50,709 nucleotides of DNA from an uncultured Corynebacterium sp. (GTDB lineage: Bacteria; Actinomycetota; Actinomycetes; Mycobacteriales; Mycobacteriaceae). The notes under the pieces are model-generated. The model was not told the origin of the DNA and did no database searches. It saw nothing but the letters and a program-made list of their open reading frames with translations. Positions 7,940 to 17,121 of the stretch are shown piece by piece (the stretch's first letter is position 1; each line of letters starts with the position of its first letter). Both the position numbers and the translations under genes were made by a program. The stretch covers positions 1 to 50,709 of the forward strand of contig NZ_CAMIFY010000014.1 of assembly GCF_946222985.1 (NCBI RefSeq), in the 5' to 3' direction.

Positions 7940-9610
7940 TTAGCCGACCAGATCCCGCTTTCCGACGATGGCCGCGCCGACCAGTGCACCGCCGACGCCG
8001 ATGGCCAGCAGCACGAGCGCGCCGGTCCATTCGAGGCCGCCGTCGACGCCGTGGGGCGCATGGGCGAACAGGGACACCTCGGTCAGCCAGTCGGGGAAGT
8101 CGAAGATCCCGCCGAAGTAGGTGGCCAGCCCGGACCAGGCGACGGCCAACCACGCCACCCACGTCGCGCGGGGCAGCGCGCAGGCGAAGAAGACGGCGAT
8201 GCCCGCGGCGGCCACCGTCGCCGGCCATTGCCCGCCCAACGCCCACGCGGCGGCCTCGCCGACTCCGACGGAGCCGCCACCGACGGCCGAGTCTGCCGTG
8301 GAGGCCTCGGCGGCGACGGCACCCAACGAGGCGGCGACGGCGAGGATGAGCGTCACCGCGGCCACCGACACCGTCCAGGCGACGAGGAAGGGCCGGGGGC
8401 GGGGCACACCGGCGGACAGTTCGGCGGCGAGCGTGCCGTCCTTTTCGTCGCGGTGGGCCGACAGCGTCGACTGCACCGCGGCACAGGCGACGAGGATGCC
8501 CAGCAGCGTGCCCATCATCTCGATGAAGACGCCCTCCAGGGAGGCGGCGCCGCTCATCTGCAGCGCCAGGTCCATGGTGCCGGGGGAGGACTCGAGCAGC
8601 GAGGTCATCTCGCCGGTCATGGACATGAAGAATGCGGTCATCAGCACGATGGCCACGCCCCACCCGATCAGCGCGGGACGCTCCAACCGGGCCCGCAGCG
8701 CCCACCGGCCGAGACCCCGGTGCCCCGCCGCACCCGCGGCCCCCTCGCCCACTCCCGTGGCGCGGGCCGACTCCGCGACGGTCCCGGCGGCGTCGGGATC
8801 GACCGTCCGTCGGGGCCATGTGGCGTCCAGGTCGCGGCGGGCCGAGGCGGCCACCGCCAGGGCGATCGTCGCGGCGACCACCGCGACCATCGGGAGCAAC
8901 GGCCACGCTCGATCGGTGCTGAACGGGCCGACCACGTCGCGCCAACCCAACGGTGAGGCGGCCCGGAGCCACGCGACGTCGCGGACGTCGGCGAAGGCGC
9001 GCACGGCGTAGGCCACGCCGACGAAGGCCAACCCCAGCGTTCGCGCCGCGCGCGCGGTGCCGGCGACCTGGGCGGCCAGCAGCCCCACGGCCCCGGACGC
9101 CGCCGACGACGCCGCGATCACCGCACCGGCCAGCAGACAACCGGTCGCCGACATCCCCTCGAGACCGGCGGAGACGGCCAACAGCGCCACCGCGGAACCG
9201 GCCCCCAGGGCCAGGCACGCGCCCACGACGACGGTGGCGGCGGCAAGGGTGGGCGTGCGCGTCGTCAAGCCGGAGGAGCGCACGACGTCGGCGACGCCGT
9301 CGTCCTCGGCGGCGCGGGTCAATCGCACGGCCAACAGCACCGCCATGACCGACCCCAGCACCGACACCCACATGCCCGTCTCCCACTGGGTGAAGGCGCC
9401 GAAGGTGAACGGCTCCGGCATGATGCCGTACATCGCGCGCAGGCCCAGGTTCGTGCGCATCGGCTCGGCCAGGGCCGCCAGCTCCGCGGTGTCCGAGTAC
9501 GTCGCGCGGTAGGCGGGCGGGGTGACCGCGACGAACGCGATCAACGGCACCAGCCAACCCAGCAGGAACCCGCGGCGAGTGCGCAGATGGAGACGGATCA
9601 GGGTGCTCAT
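7940..9610 (-). CDS. ABC-2 type exporter permease
   Basis: A 556-residue polytopic membrane protein, in two halves of about six hydrophobic segments each (a fused tandem of ABC-2 permease modules). It begins MSTLIRLHLRTRRGFLLGW; the second half starts around LERPALIGWGVAIVLM. The ATG overlaps the stop of the ATPase gene as ATGA, so it pairs with that ATPase in one transporter, most like drug or antibiotic exporters under MerR/TipA-like control. Substrate unknown. One copy of the 11-bp word lies inside the gene (9260-9270). Confidence 0.88.
   Translation of the reverse strand: MSTLIRLHLRTRRGFLLGWLVPLIAFVAVTPPAYRATYSDTAELAALAEPMRTNLGLRAMYGIMPEPFTFGAFTQWETGMWVSVLGSVMAVLLAVRLTRAAEDDGVADVVRSSGLTTRTPTLAAATVVVGACLALGAGSAVALLAVSAGLEGMSATGCLLAGAVIAASSAASGAVGLLAAQVAGTARAARTLGLAFVGVAYAVRAFADVRDVAWLRAASPLGWRDVVGPFSTDRAWPLLPMVAVVAATIALAVAASARRDLDATWPRRTVDPDAAGTVAESARATGVGEGAAGAAGHRGLGRWALRARLERPALIGWGVAIVLMTAFFMSMTGEMTSLLESSPGTMDLALQMSGAASLEGVFIEMMGTLLGILVACAAVQSTLSAHRDEKDGTLAAELSAGVPRPRPFLVAWTVSVAAVTLILAVAASLGAVAAEASTADSAVGGGSVGVGEAAAWALGGQWPATVAAAGIAVFFACALPRATWVAWLAVAWSGLATYFGGIFDFPDWLTEVSLFAHAPHGVDGGLEWTGALVLLAIGVGGALVGAAIVGKRDLVG
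9260..9270 (-). repeat. GCTTGACGACG word (intragenic)
   Basis: Exact copy on the minus strand, inside the ABC permease gene. Confidence 0.8.
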
Positions 9611-10527
9611 CGGGCATCGCCGGAACCCGAGTAATGGTCGAGGAAGATGTCGTCGAGACCGGCGTCGGTGCACGAGACGTCGACCGCGCCGCGGGCCAGC
9701 AGATCGGACAGCACGGCGGGCACCTCGTCGCGGGGCAGGACCCGGGCGACGCGCTCGCCGTCGGGAAGCGTCGCCGCCACCCGCGAGCCGCGCAGGTGCG
9801 TCAGATCGTGCAGCGACCCCGACTCGACCAGGCGGCCGTCGCGGATGATGGTGATGTCGTCGGCGAGGTCCTCGACCTCCGACAGGATGTGGCTCGACAA
9901 CAGCACCGAGGCCCCGGCCTCGACGCGCTCGCGCACGCACGCGGCGAACTCGCGCTCCATCAGCGGGTCCAGGCCCGAGGTCGGCTCATCGAGGACGAGC
10001 ACGTCGACGTCGGCCGCCAGGGCCGCGACGAGCATGACCTTCTGCCGATTGCCCGTGGAGTAGTCGCGGATCTTCTTCGACGGATCGAGGCGGAAGCGTT
10101 CGACGAGCTCGGCGCGCCGGGCGGGATCGTCGCCGGTCGACGATGCGCGGGCGGCGCCTCGGTTGCCGGCTCCCCGGCTTCCGCCGCCCCCGCCCGCGCG
10201 GAGCTTCGCCAGCGTGGCCAGAGCCTGCCCACCGGTCAGCTGCGGCCACAGGGCGACGTCGCCGGGGACGTGGGCGACGCGAACCGTCGCGGCGGCCGGA
10301 TCGCGCACCGGATCATGGCCGAGGACGTCGATGGTCCCCGCGTCGGGCTTGAGCATGCCGAGGATCGCGCGGATGGTCGTGGACTTGCCCGCGCCGTTGG
10401 GCCCCAGGAACCCGTGGACCGTGCCCCGGCGCAGCGTCAGGTCGAAGTCGTCGACGGCGGTGAAGGAACCGAAGCGCTTGGTCAGACCGCGGACGGTGAT
10501 GGGGGCGTCGGACGGTGAATCAGTCAC
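9607..10527 (-). CDS. ABC transporter ATP-binding protein (exporter)
   Basis: A 306-residue cytoplasmic ATPase. Walker A GPNGAGKST at 42-50, a family signature of the form STGNRQK, Walker B VLVLDEPTSGLD and the switch His in SSHILSEVE are all visible, as in CcmA/DrrA-type subunits. A Gly/Ala-rich insert (about residues 110-130, GGGGGSRGAGNRG) before the signature is unusual. GTG 10527 is used, with GAGGAG 7 nt upstream. The gene overlaps the merR stop by 8 nt and the permease start by 4 nt, so the three are one operon. Confidence 0.92.
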   Translation of the reverse strand: MTDSPSDAPITVRGLTKRFGSFTAVDDFDLTLRRGTVHGFLGPNGAGKSTTIRAILGMLKPDAGTIDVLGHDPVRDPAAATVRVAHVPGDVALWPQLTGGQALATLAKLRAGGGGGSRGAGNRGAARASSTGDDPARRAELVERFRLDPSKKIRDYSTGNRQKVMLVAALAADVDVLVLDEPTSGLDPLMEREFAACVRERVEAGASVLLSSHILSEVEDLADDITIIRDGRLVESGSLHDLTHLRGSRVAATLPDGERVARVLPRDEVPAVLSDLLARGAVDVSCTDAGLDDIFLDHYSGSGDAR

Positions 10528-11308
10528 GGGAATGCTCCTCGAGGTAAGGGCCGAGCCGGTCGAAGGCGAGCTCGACGAAGCGCCGCTGCCCCGGGGCCGG
10601 GTACGCGGCGATGACCAGTGCCCGGGCCGGGCGGTTCGCGGCGAAGAAGCGCAGCGAGGGGATCAACGACGGCGGCAGTTCGCCGTAGCGCTCGATGATC
10701 GCGAAACCGCGGTCGACGAGATCGCGGGCGCCGTGCTCCGTCCACCCGGGATCGGCCAGGGCGGCGATGGCCAGGTAGTAATCGGCGATCTCCCGCGGAT
10801 CGGCGTGGTCGAGCAATTCGACGACGTCGTCGTTGACGTGGCCCAGCCGTGCGGCGATGTCGGTCAACCGGCGCTCGCGGCGCAGCAGGGTCAGCGCCCG
10901 GCGGTTGCCGAGGGCCTCGAGTTCGGACTCGATGGCGTCGTAGATCTCGGACAGTCGGCGCGGAAGTCCGTCGACCGGCCCGCCCCCGCGCGCGGCGTCG
11001 CGGAGCCGCGCCAACCGCGAGCGATGTTCCTCCAGCTCGCCGATGCGCTCGTCGATGGCGGTGATGGCGGCGTCGAGACCGTCGGCGTCGGGGACGGGGG
11101 CGTCGCCGTCGAGGTGGGCGGGCATGTCGGCCAGCGCCACTCCCGCGTCGGCCAGCGCGCGAATGCGCAGCAGACGGGCGGCGTCGTCGACGCCGTAGTC
11201 GCGCCACGTTCCCGCCCTCGGCGGCACCGGCATCAGCCCGATGGCGTGGTAGTGCCGGATGGTGCGCACGGACACTCCGGCGACTCCGGCCAGCTCGGAT
11301 ACCTTCAT
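10520..11308 (-). CDS. MerR-family regulator of the ABC exporter operon
   Basis: A 262-residue protein. Residues 1-70 form the MerR winged helix (MKVSELAGVAGVSVRTIRHYHAIGLMP, then W.DYG.DDAARLLRIRALADAGV), followed by a dimerisation coiled coil (about 95-125) and a C-terminal effector domain resembling TipAS-like regions. ATG 11308 gives the canonical MerR start; ATG 11320 is possible. Co-transcribed with the exporter by overlap, it probably controls its own operon from the dyad at 11324-11342 (inference). Confidence 0.85.
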   Translation of the reverse strand: MKVSELAGVAGVSVRTIRHYHAIGLMPVPPRAGTWRDYGVDDAARLLRIRALADAGVALADMPAHLDGDAPVPDADGLDAAITAIDERIGELEEHRSRLARLRDAARGGGPVDGLPRRLSEIYDAIESELEALGNRRALTLLRRERRLTDIAARLGHVNDDVVELLDHADPREIADYYLAIAALADPGWTEHGARDLVDRGFAIIERYGELPPSLIPSLRFFAANRPARALVIAAYPAPGQRRFVELAFDRLGPYLEEHSRD

Positions 11309-11323
11309 GACCCCGATCATCCA

Positions 11324-11342
11324 CTGTTACGTCGCGTCGCAG
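11324..11342. promoter_or_regulatory. Candidate MerR operator
   Basis: A 19-bp imperfect dyad CTG-TT-ACG-TCG-CGT-CG-CAG sits just upstream of merR, next to a minus-strand TTGACT (complement of 11341-11346) that could be the -35. No convincing -10 is found at the usual MerR spacing. Confidence 0.35.
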
Positions 11343-11444
11343 TCAAGGGGCGAATCGGATTCGGGGCCGGGAGGGGGCGGTGCGATGGGCCGCGTGCCCA
11401 CCCGGCGCCCGGCCCGGGTGGGAGCGTGTTTTTCGGGGCCGACG

Positions 11445-11450
11445 TACCCT
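11445..11450 (+). promoter_or_regulatory. -10 element, leaderless start of the NAD(P)HX repair gene
   Basis: TACCCT ends 6 nt before ATG 11457; no ribosome-binding site is present. Confidence 0.5.
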
Positions 11451-11456
11451 CGGGTC

Positions 11457-13349
11457 ATGGAAGCCGTCTTCACCGTCGACCAGATCCGCCGGGCCGAGCA
11501 GCCCTTGCTCAAGGCCCAAGATGAACCGGATGAGCTGATGCGCCACGCGGCCAAGGCCGTCGCCGATGCCGCGAAGGTCATGCTCGCGGCGCCGAAACCG
11601 TATTTCCTCGGTCGGCACGCCACCCGCGTTCTCCTGCTCGTCGGCTCCGGCGGCAACGGCGGCGACGCCCTGTACGCGGGGTCGCTGCTCGCCGCCGAGG
11701 GCATCGGGGTCGACGCGGTCGTCCTCGGCGACGCGCCGCATGAGCGCGCCCTGGCGACGTTCCGCCGCCGCGGTGGCGCCGTGCTCGTCGACGGGTTGCC
11801 CGATTTCCCGCAGAAGCTGCGGGGCGACGGCCGCCCCGAACCCTTGGATCCCGCCCGCCCCGAAACCGCGCGACCGTGGGGGTACTCCCTGGTCATCGAC
11901 GGCATCGTCGGATTGGGCGGGGCCGGTGCCCTGCGGGAGAAGGCCGCCCGGATCGTGCGGGTCGCCGCCGACAACCACGCGCGGTTCCTGTCGGTCGACG
12001 TGCCCTCCGGCGTCGGCGCCGACACCGGCGCCGTCGAGGCGGGCGCGGTCATCGACGATCCCCTGTGGGAGCCCGGCGACCCCGACGAGCCGACCGCCGG
12101 AACCGTCGAGTTGCCCGGCCACGTCACCGCCGACGTCACCGTCACCTTCGGCGGCCTGCGTTTCGCCCATGCCCTGTCGGACCAGTGCGGAGAGGTCGTC
12201 GTCGCCGACATCGCCCTGGACGGCGATGGCCCGGAGCTGTACCTGCTGCCGGAGGAGAAGTGGCCCGCGGGCGCGGAGGCCGGCCGCAGCCTGCACGGTC
12301 AGTTGCACCGGAATCTGGCGGACGACGCCGCGGACGCGTCGACGTCGACGTGGACCTACTACCGGTCGTTGGCCGTGCCGCCGCGCAACGCGTTCACCTG
12401 GCCGACGCTCTACGACGGTGACCCGGGCGACGTGTGGACCGCCGCCGGCGAGCACCCGCGGCCCCCGCGGCCGGGGTTCCCGCGCAACCTGGAGCCGAGC
12501 GCGACCGACGACAAGTACTCCGGCGGCGTGGTCGGCATCTGCGCCGGCGGCGAGAAGTATCCGGGTGCGGGGGTGCTGACCACGACGGCGGCGGTGCGGG
12601 CGACGTCGGCGATGGTCCGCTACGTCGGTTCGGGCGCGGCGGAGGTCGTCCGTGCGCTGCCGGAGGTCGTCGCCCACGGATCGCTTGACGACGCCGGCCG
12701 CGTCGACGCGTGGGTCGTCGGCTCGGGCCGTGGCGTCGACGATGCCGCGGCGGAGGAATTGGCGACGCTGCTCGATCGCGACGAGCCGATCCTCGTCGAC
12801 GCCGACGCGATCACCCTGCTCTCGCAGCGCCCCGAGCTGCGGCGCGCGCTCGTCGAACGCGCCGCGGAGACGTTGCTGACCCCGCACGCCGGCGAGTTCC
12901 GCCGGCTCGCCGACGCGATCACCGAAGCGGGCGAGGCCGGCGGCACCGGCGCCATGCCGGATCCCGTGGATCACCCGATCGACGCCGCCAAGGAATTGGC
13001 GCTGGCGCTGGATTGCGGCGTTCTGCTCAAGGGCCGCCGCACCGTCATCGCCCTGCCGCCCGAGCCCGGGCATCGGGCCGGCACGGTGCGCATCATCGAC
13101 GCCGGCACCTCGTGGGCGGCCACGCCCGGCAGCGGCGACGTGCTCTCCGGACTGGTCGGCGCATGGCTGGCCAAGGACGGCATCGCCGGCGTCGCCCCGG
13201 CCGTCACCGTCCACGCCCGCGCCGCCGACATCGCCGCGCGCACCCCGGCCGGATACGCCCCGACGTCGGCGTCGTTCATCGCCGAGGCCATCCGCGAAGC
13301 GACGGCGGCCCTGGCCACGGAAACGGCGTGGCCCTCGGTGGCAGAATGA
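11457..13349 (+). CDS. nnr: Bifunctional NAD(P)H-hydrate epimerase / dehydratase
   Basis: Repairs hydrated NADH/NADPH (NAD(P)HX). The N-terminal YjeF_N domain (about 1-225) epimerises R- to S-NAD(P)HX; the C-terminal ribokinase-like domain (about 330-630) dehydrates S-NAD(P)HX using a nucleoside phosphate. In the 630-residue protein I see the epimerase loop GSGGNGGDALYAG, VDVPSGVGADTG, the C-domain LTPHAGEFRRL and the catalytic TPGSGDVLSG (Asp about 561). A linker of about 70 residues rich in Pro and Trp joins the domains. Its stop overlaps the alr start (ATGA). The Rv3433c-alr order matches mycobacteria (recalled). Confidence 0.92.
   Translation: MEAVFTVDQIRRAEQPLLKAQDEPDELMRHAAKAVADAAKVMLAAPKPYFLGRHATRVLLLVGSGGNGGDALYAGSLLAAEGIGVDAVVLGDAPHERALATFRRRGGAVLVDGLPDFPQKLRGDGRPEPLDPARPETARPWGYSLVIDGIVGLGGAGALREKAARIVRVAADNHARFLSVDVPSGVGADTGAVEAGAVIDDPLWEPGDPDEPTAGTVELPGHVTADVTVTFGGLRFAHALSDQCGEVVVADIALDGDGPELYLLPEEKWPAGAEAGRSLHGQLHRNLADDAADASTSTWTYYRSLAVPPRNAFTWPTLYDGDPGDVWTAAGEHPRPPRPGFPRNLEPSATDDKYSGGVVGICAGGEKYPGAGVLTTTAAVRATSAMVRYVGSGAAEVVRALPEVVAHGSLDDAGRVDAWVVGSGRGVDDAAAEELATLLDRDEPILVDADAITLLSQRPELRRALVERAAETLLTPHAGEFRRLADAITEAGEAGGTGAMPDPVDHPIDAAKELALALDCGVLLKGRRTVIALPPEPGHRAGTVRIIDAGTSWAATPGSGDVLSGLVGAWLAKDGIAGVAPAVTVHARAADIAARTPAGYAPTSASFIAEAIREATAALATETAWPSVAE
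12683..12693 (+). repeat. GCTTGACGACG word (intragenic)
   Basis: Exact copy inside the NAD(P)HX repair gene, encoding part of S-L-D-D. Confidence 0.8.
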
Positions 13350-14563
13350 CCGCCATGGACGTTCCCCTCGACAACGACGCAACGGTCGAACCGGAGTCGG
13401 CGGTGGCCGACCCCTCGTTCCCCGGTCTGCTCACCCAGACCGTGGACTTGGCCGCGGTGCGCCACAACATCGGCGCCATCAAGAAGGCCGCGCGGTCGCG
13501 GAAGCTCATGGCCGTCGTCAAGGCCGACGGGTATTCGCAGGGGGCGGCGGAAGTCGCGTGCGCGGCGCTGCAGGGCGGTGCCGACCAACTGGGCGTGGCC
13601 ACGTTGCGGGAATCGCTCGACCTTCGCGAGTCCCTGGAGTTGCGCGGCACCTCGGCGACGATCCTCGCGTGGCTGTGGCACCCCGACGAAGCCCTCGATC
13701 TGGATGCCGCCGTGGCCTCGGGCGTCCAGGTGGGCGTGCCGTCGGCCGAGCACCTCGACGCCGTCATCGCCGCCGGGGCGCGGGCCAACGTCCGGCCGCG
13801 GGTCACGGCCATCGCCGACACCGGGTTGAACCGCTCGGGGATCTGCGTCGTCGACGGGACCTTCGCCCGCGTCGCCGCCGACTTCGCCGAGGCGCACCTG
13901 CGCGGCGAGATCAACGTCACCGGCGTGGCCTCGCACCTGGCCTGCGCCGACGAACCGGACAACTCGGCCAACGACATGCAGGCCGACCGGTTCCGCCGCG
14001 CCGCCTCCGAGCTCGCCGAGGCGGGCATCGCCCACCAGCTCAACCACCTGTCCAACTCTCCGGCGTCGCTGACCCGCCCCGACCTGTCCTTCGACATGGT
14101 CCGCCCGGGACTGGCCGTCTACGGGCTGGAGCCGGTGGCGGGGCGCGACCACGGCCTGCGGCCCGTGATGCGGTGGGAGGCGCGGATCCCCGTGATCAAG
14201 GACGTCGCCGCCGGCGAGGCCGTCAGCTACGGCCGCACCTGGGTCGCCGAGCGCGACACCCGAACGGCGATCATCCCGTGCGGGTACGCCGACGGCATGC
14301 TCCGATCGGCGTCCGGCAAGTTCGACGTGAGCATCAACGGCGTGCGCTACCCGCAGGTCGGCCGCGTGTGCATGGACCAGTTCGTCGTCGACCTCGGCCC
14401 CGACGCCCCGGTGCGCACCGGCGACGTGGCGGTCATCGTCGGCACCCGCGACGGCGAACCCACCGCCGACGAACTCGCGGCGGCGGCGGGGACCATCAAC
14501 TACGAGATTCTGACGGCCCCCGGTGGACGAACGCGCAGGCGACACGTGGGCGGTCGCGACTAG
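13346..14563 (+). CDS. alr: Alanine racemase Alr
   Basis: PLP-dependent enzyme converting L-alanine to D-alanine for peptidoglycan. The protein has 405 residues. The PLP lysine is in VVKADGYSQG (K59; the usual motif is KANAYGHG, so the second half is variant). LACADEPDN, MVRPGLAVYGLEPV and the C-terminal catalytic Tyr in AVSYGRTW (about Y295) follow, then CGYADGM and VGRVCMDQFV. The ATG overlaps the upstream stop, so it is coupled to the NAD(P)HX gene; ATG 13355 is an alternative. The N-terminus carries about 20 extra acidic residues. Confidence 0.95.
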   Translation: MTAMDVPLDNDATVEPESAVADPSFPGLLTQTVDLAAVRHNIGAIKKAARSRKLMAVVKADGYSQGAAEVACAALQGGADQLGVATLRESLDLRESLELRGTSATILAWLWHPDEALDLDAAVASGVQVGVPSAEHLDAVIAAGARANVRPRVTAIADTGLNRSGICVVDGTFARVAADFAEAHLRGEINVTGVASHLACADEPDNSANDMQADRFRRAASELAEAGIAHQLNHLSNSPASLTRPDLSFDMVRPGLAVYGLEPVAGRDHGLRPVMRWEARIPVIKDVAAGEAVSYGRTWVAERDTRTAIIPCGYADGMLRSASGKFDVSINGVRYPQVGRVCMDQFVVDLGPDAPVRTGDVAVIVGTRDGEPTADELAAAAGTINYEILTAPGGRTRRRHVGGRD

Positions 14564-14570
14564 GCGCGAC

Positions 14571-14576
14571 TAGGGT
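14571..14576 (+). promoter_or_regulatory. -10 element, leaderless start of the alpha/beta hydrolase
   Basis: TAGGGT ends 6 nt before ATG 14583; no ribosome-binding site is present. Confidence 0.5.
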
Positions 14577-14582
14577 TGGCAC

Positions 14583-15659
14583 ATGGCTTCTCTGGGAGAC
14601 GGCGGTGCACGCGCGCGAGGTTCCCTGGGGCGTGTGCCCGGATGGGGGATCGTCGCGGGGGCCGGAGCGCTGGCCACCGCGGCCGGGGCCGGCCTGATCG
14701 GCTGGCGCGAACATTGGCTCGCCCGCAACGCACCGTCGGTCGCGTCGGAGTTGCTGACGCTGGGGGACGCCACCTGGTCGGGCACCGTCGAGTCGACCGA
14801 CGGGTTGGAGCTGGCCGTCGTGGAGCGGGGATTCCAGACCGCACCGGTGACCATCGTGTTCACCCACGGGTACTGCCAGCGCAAGGATTCCTGGTGCCTG
14901 CTGTCGCATCGCTTCCGCAAGAGCTTCGGCGACGACGTCCGCCTGCTGTTCTGGGATCAGCGCGGCCACGGCGATTCCGGTGACCCGGAGGCCGACGCCT
15001 GCACCATCGGCCACACCGCCGACGATCTGGCGGAGGTCATCCGGCAGCGGGTGCCGGGCGGGAAGATCTTCCTGGTCGGCCATTCCATGGGCGGCATGAC
15101 CGCGATGTCCTTCGCCCGCCGGCACCCGGACCTGATGGAGCGCGTGGCCGGGGTGGCGCTGCTGGCCACCGCGTCGGCGGGATTGTCCAAGGGTGGGATC
15201 CCGCAGATGATGCTGGGCCCGGTCGGCCAGGTTCTGACCAAGACCGCCCAGTCGCTGCCGCAGTTGGCCAACCAGATCCGTCAGCTGGCCAGCGTCGGCG
15301 AGCTGCCCTTCATCCGCGGGGCGTCGTTCGGGGATCAGCGCACCCCGCACGCCATCGTGCGCCTCAACGAGAAGATGATCGACGACACCTCCGCGACGAC
15401 GATCCTCAACTTCTTCGGCGCCCTGCAGCTTCACGACGAATCCGAGGGCGTCGCCGCACTCGCCGGGCACCCCGGGGTGGTCATCGCCGGCGACCGGGAC
15501 CGGATGATCCCGTACGACCGGGCCGTCGACATCATCGAGCGCTGGCCCGGTGCGCACCTGGTGCGCGCCCCGGGGGCCGGGCACATGGTCCAGTTGGAGC
15601 AGCCGGTGCTCGTCGGCGAGGCGATCGAGACGCTGGTGCGCGAGAACTGGCCGGTGTGA
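14583..15659 (+). CDS. Membrane-anchored alpha/beta hydrolase
   Basis: A 358-residue serine hydrolase of unknown substrate. Residues about 20-42 are a hydrophobic N-terminal segment (WGIVAGAGALATAAGAGLIG) that could be a membrane anchor. The core shows THGYCQRKDSW (oxyanion loop), WDQRGHGDS, the elbow GHSMGG (Ser168) and the catalytic His in GAGHMVQLEQP (H334). It lies between alr and the tsaEB-rimI-tsaD genes, as in other Mycobacteriales (recalled). It ends in GTGA overlapping a possible earlier start of tsaE. One GCTTCACGACG word lies at 15428-15438. Confidence 0.88.
   Translation: MASLGDGGARARGSLGRVPGWGIVAGAGALATAAGAGLIGWREHWLARNAPSVASELLTLGDATWSGTVESTDGLELAVVERGFQTAPVTIVFTHGYCQRKDSWCLLSHRFRKSFGDDVRLLFWDQRGHGDSGDPEADACTIGHTADDLAEVIRQRVPGGKIFLVGHSMGGMTAMSFARRHPDLMERVAGVALLATASAGLSKGGIPQMMLGPVGQVLTKTAQSLPQLANQIRQLASVGELPFIRGASFGDQRTPHAIVRLNEKMIDDTSATTILNFFGALQLHDESEGVAALAGHPGVVIAGDRDRMIPYDRAVDIIERWPGAHLVRAPGAGHMVQLEQPVLVGEAIETLVRENWPV
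15428..15438 (+). repeat. GCTTCACGACG word variant (intragenic)
   Basis: Variant copy of the recurring 11-bp word within the hydrolase gene. Confidence 0.55.
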
Positions 15660-15685
15660 CGGGCGGTGCCGCTCCGTCGCGCCGC

Positions 15686-15691
15686 TACGAT
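15686..15691 (+). promoter_or_regulatory. -10 element, leaderless start of tsaE
   Basis: TACGAT ends 6 nt before ATG 15698. It would give tsaE its own promoter inside the gene run. Confidence 0.45.
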
Positions 15692-15697
15692 GAACCC

Positions 15698-16210
15698 ATG
15701 ACTTTTCCGGGTTCGGGCGAACGCATTCTGCCGACGGCGGAGGACATGAGGGATTTCGGGGCCGAACTCGGCGCGGCCCTCGGCCCCGGCGATCTGGTGA
15801 TCCTCGACGGGCCGCTGGGGGCGGGGAAGACGACGTTGACGCAGGGCATCGCCGCGGGCATGAACGTCCGCGGCCGGGTGACGAGCCCGACGTTCACCAT
15901 CGCCCGTCACCACCGGGGCCTCGACGGCGGGGCGGATCTGGTCCACGTCGACGCCTACCGACTGTTCGGCGAGGAGGGCCCGGGCGGAGACGCGGGGGCC
16001 GGCGCGGGGGCGGGGGCCGGGTTCGGCGCCCACGATGCGCTGGACGCCCTCGATTCCCTCGACCTCGACACGGACCTGCAGTCCTGCGTGGTCGTCGCGG
16101 AGTGGGGCGCCGGTCTCGTCGACCAGCTCTCCGACACCCACCTGCTGGTGAGCATCGACCGTTCGGCGGCCGACGACTCCCGGAAGGTGACGTGGCGGAA
16201 GGTATCGTGA
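15698..16210 (+). CDS. tsaE: tRNA t6A biosynthesis ATPase TsaE
   Basis: ATPase that drives turnover of the TsaB-TsaD complex making N6-threonylcarbamoyladenosine at A37 of ANN-decoding tRNAs. P-loop GPLGAGKTT from residue 38, switch SPTFTI, then HVDAYRL and VVAEWG are family features. The 170-residue protein contains a Gly/Ala repeat insert (about 95-115, AGAGAGAGAGFG) absent from typical TsaE. ATG 15698 is preferred for its -10 box; GTG 15656, overlapping the upstream stop, would add 14 residues. Its stop overlaps the tsaB GTG. Confidence 0.9.
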   Translation: MTFPGSGERILPTAEDMRDFGAELGAALGPGDLVILDGPLGAGKTTLTQGIAAGMNVRGRVTSPTFTIARHHRGLDGGADLVHVDAYRLFGEEGPGGDAGAGAGAGAGFGAHDALDALDSLDLDTDLQSCVVVAEWGAGLVDQLSDTHLLVSIDRSAADDSRKVTWRKVS

Positions 16211-17121
16211 CGGCCATGTTGGTTCTCGCCGTCGACACGTCCACGCCGCAGGTCACCGCCGGTCTCGTCCGCGTCACGGACTCGGCCGCCCTCGAGGAGG
16301 TCGCCGCCGCCGGCCACGTCGACGCCCGCGCGCACAACGAGGTGCTCACGCCCCTGATCCGCCGCTGCCTCGAGGAGGCCGGCGCGGCCGGCGTCTCCGG
16401 CGGGGCGGCGTCCGAGGTCGGCGCCGTCGTCGTCGGCTGCGGGCCGGGACCGTTCACGGGGTTGCGCGTCGGCATGGCCACCGCCGCCTCCTTCGCCGAT
16501 GCCTGGGGGATTCCCGCCCACGGCGCCTGTTCCCTCGATGCGCTGGTGCGACCGGGCGGTGTTCCGGCCGCGGGTGACGTCGTGGCGGTCACCGACGCCC
16601 GTCGCCGCGAGGTCTACGCCGCCGCCTACCGCGATGGCGAGCGCGTGTGGGGCCCGGCGGTGCTCGCGGCGGCCGACTGCTCCGACGCGGTGTTCGAGGC
16701 CGTGCCCGATTTCGCGCTCGCCGAGCTCATCGGCGACGAATCCAAGTGCGCCGAGGTGGCCGCCGCCTTCACCCTCGGCGACGTCTCCGACCGTGCCGAG
16801 CCCCGGGTCACCGCCGCGTATCCGACGGCGGCGGGACTGGTCTCGGCGGCCGTCGCGGAACTGGCCCTCGAGCATGACGACGACGGCGCGCCGTCCGACG
16901 CGGCCTCCGCTTTCCGCGCCACCGACGCGTTGGCCTCGTCCGCGGCGCCGCTGGTTCCGCTGTACCTGCGCCGCCCGGACGCGACGCCGCCGAAGCCGAA
17001 GCCGAAGTCGCCCGCCATCCCCGACATGAACCTCGATGCCGGTGGTGATGCCAAGGCCGGTGCGAACGCCGGCTCCGACACGGACGCTGCCGCCGATTCG
17101 AGTGCCCCGGAGGCGCAGTGA
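16207..17121 (+). CDS. tsaB: tRNA t6A biosynthesis protein TsaB
   Basis: Inactive ASKHA-fold partner that binds TsaD in t6A synthesis. The 304-residue protein starts near MLVLAVDTSTPQVTAGL and has GCGPGPFTGLRVGMATA, the family's best-conserved stretch. Residues from about 255 on form a Pro/Lys then Ala/Asp-rich tail not seen in short TsaB proteins. GTG 16207 is chosen because GGAAGG lies 4-5 nt upstream and it overlaps the tsaE stop; ATG 16216 is possible. It overlaps rimI by GTGA. Confidence 0.9.
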   Translation: MTAMLVLAVDTSTPQVTAGLVRVTDSAALEEVAAAGHVDARAHNEVLTPLIRRCLEEAGAAGVSGGAASEVGAVVVGCGPGPFTGLRVGMATAASFADAWGIPAHGACSLDALVRPGGVPAAGDVVAVTDARRREVYAAAYRDGERVWGPAVLAAADCSDAVFEAVPDFALAELIGDESKCAEVAAAFTLGDVSDRAEPRVTAAYPTAAGLVSAAVAELALEHDDDGAPSDAASAFRATDALASSAAPLVPLYLRRPDATPPKPKPKSPAIPDMNLDAGGDAKAGANAGSDTDAAADSSAPEAQ

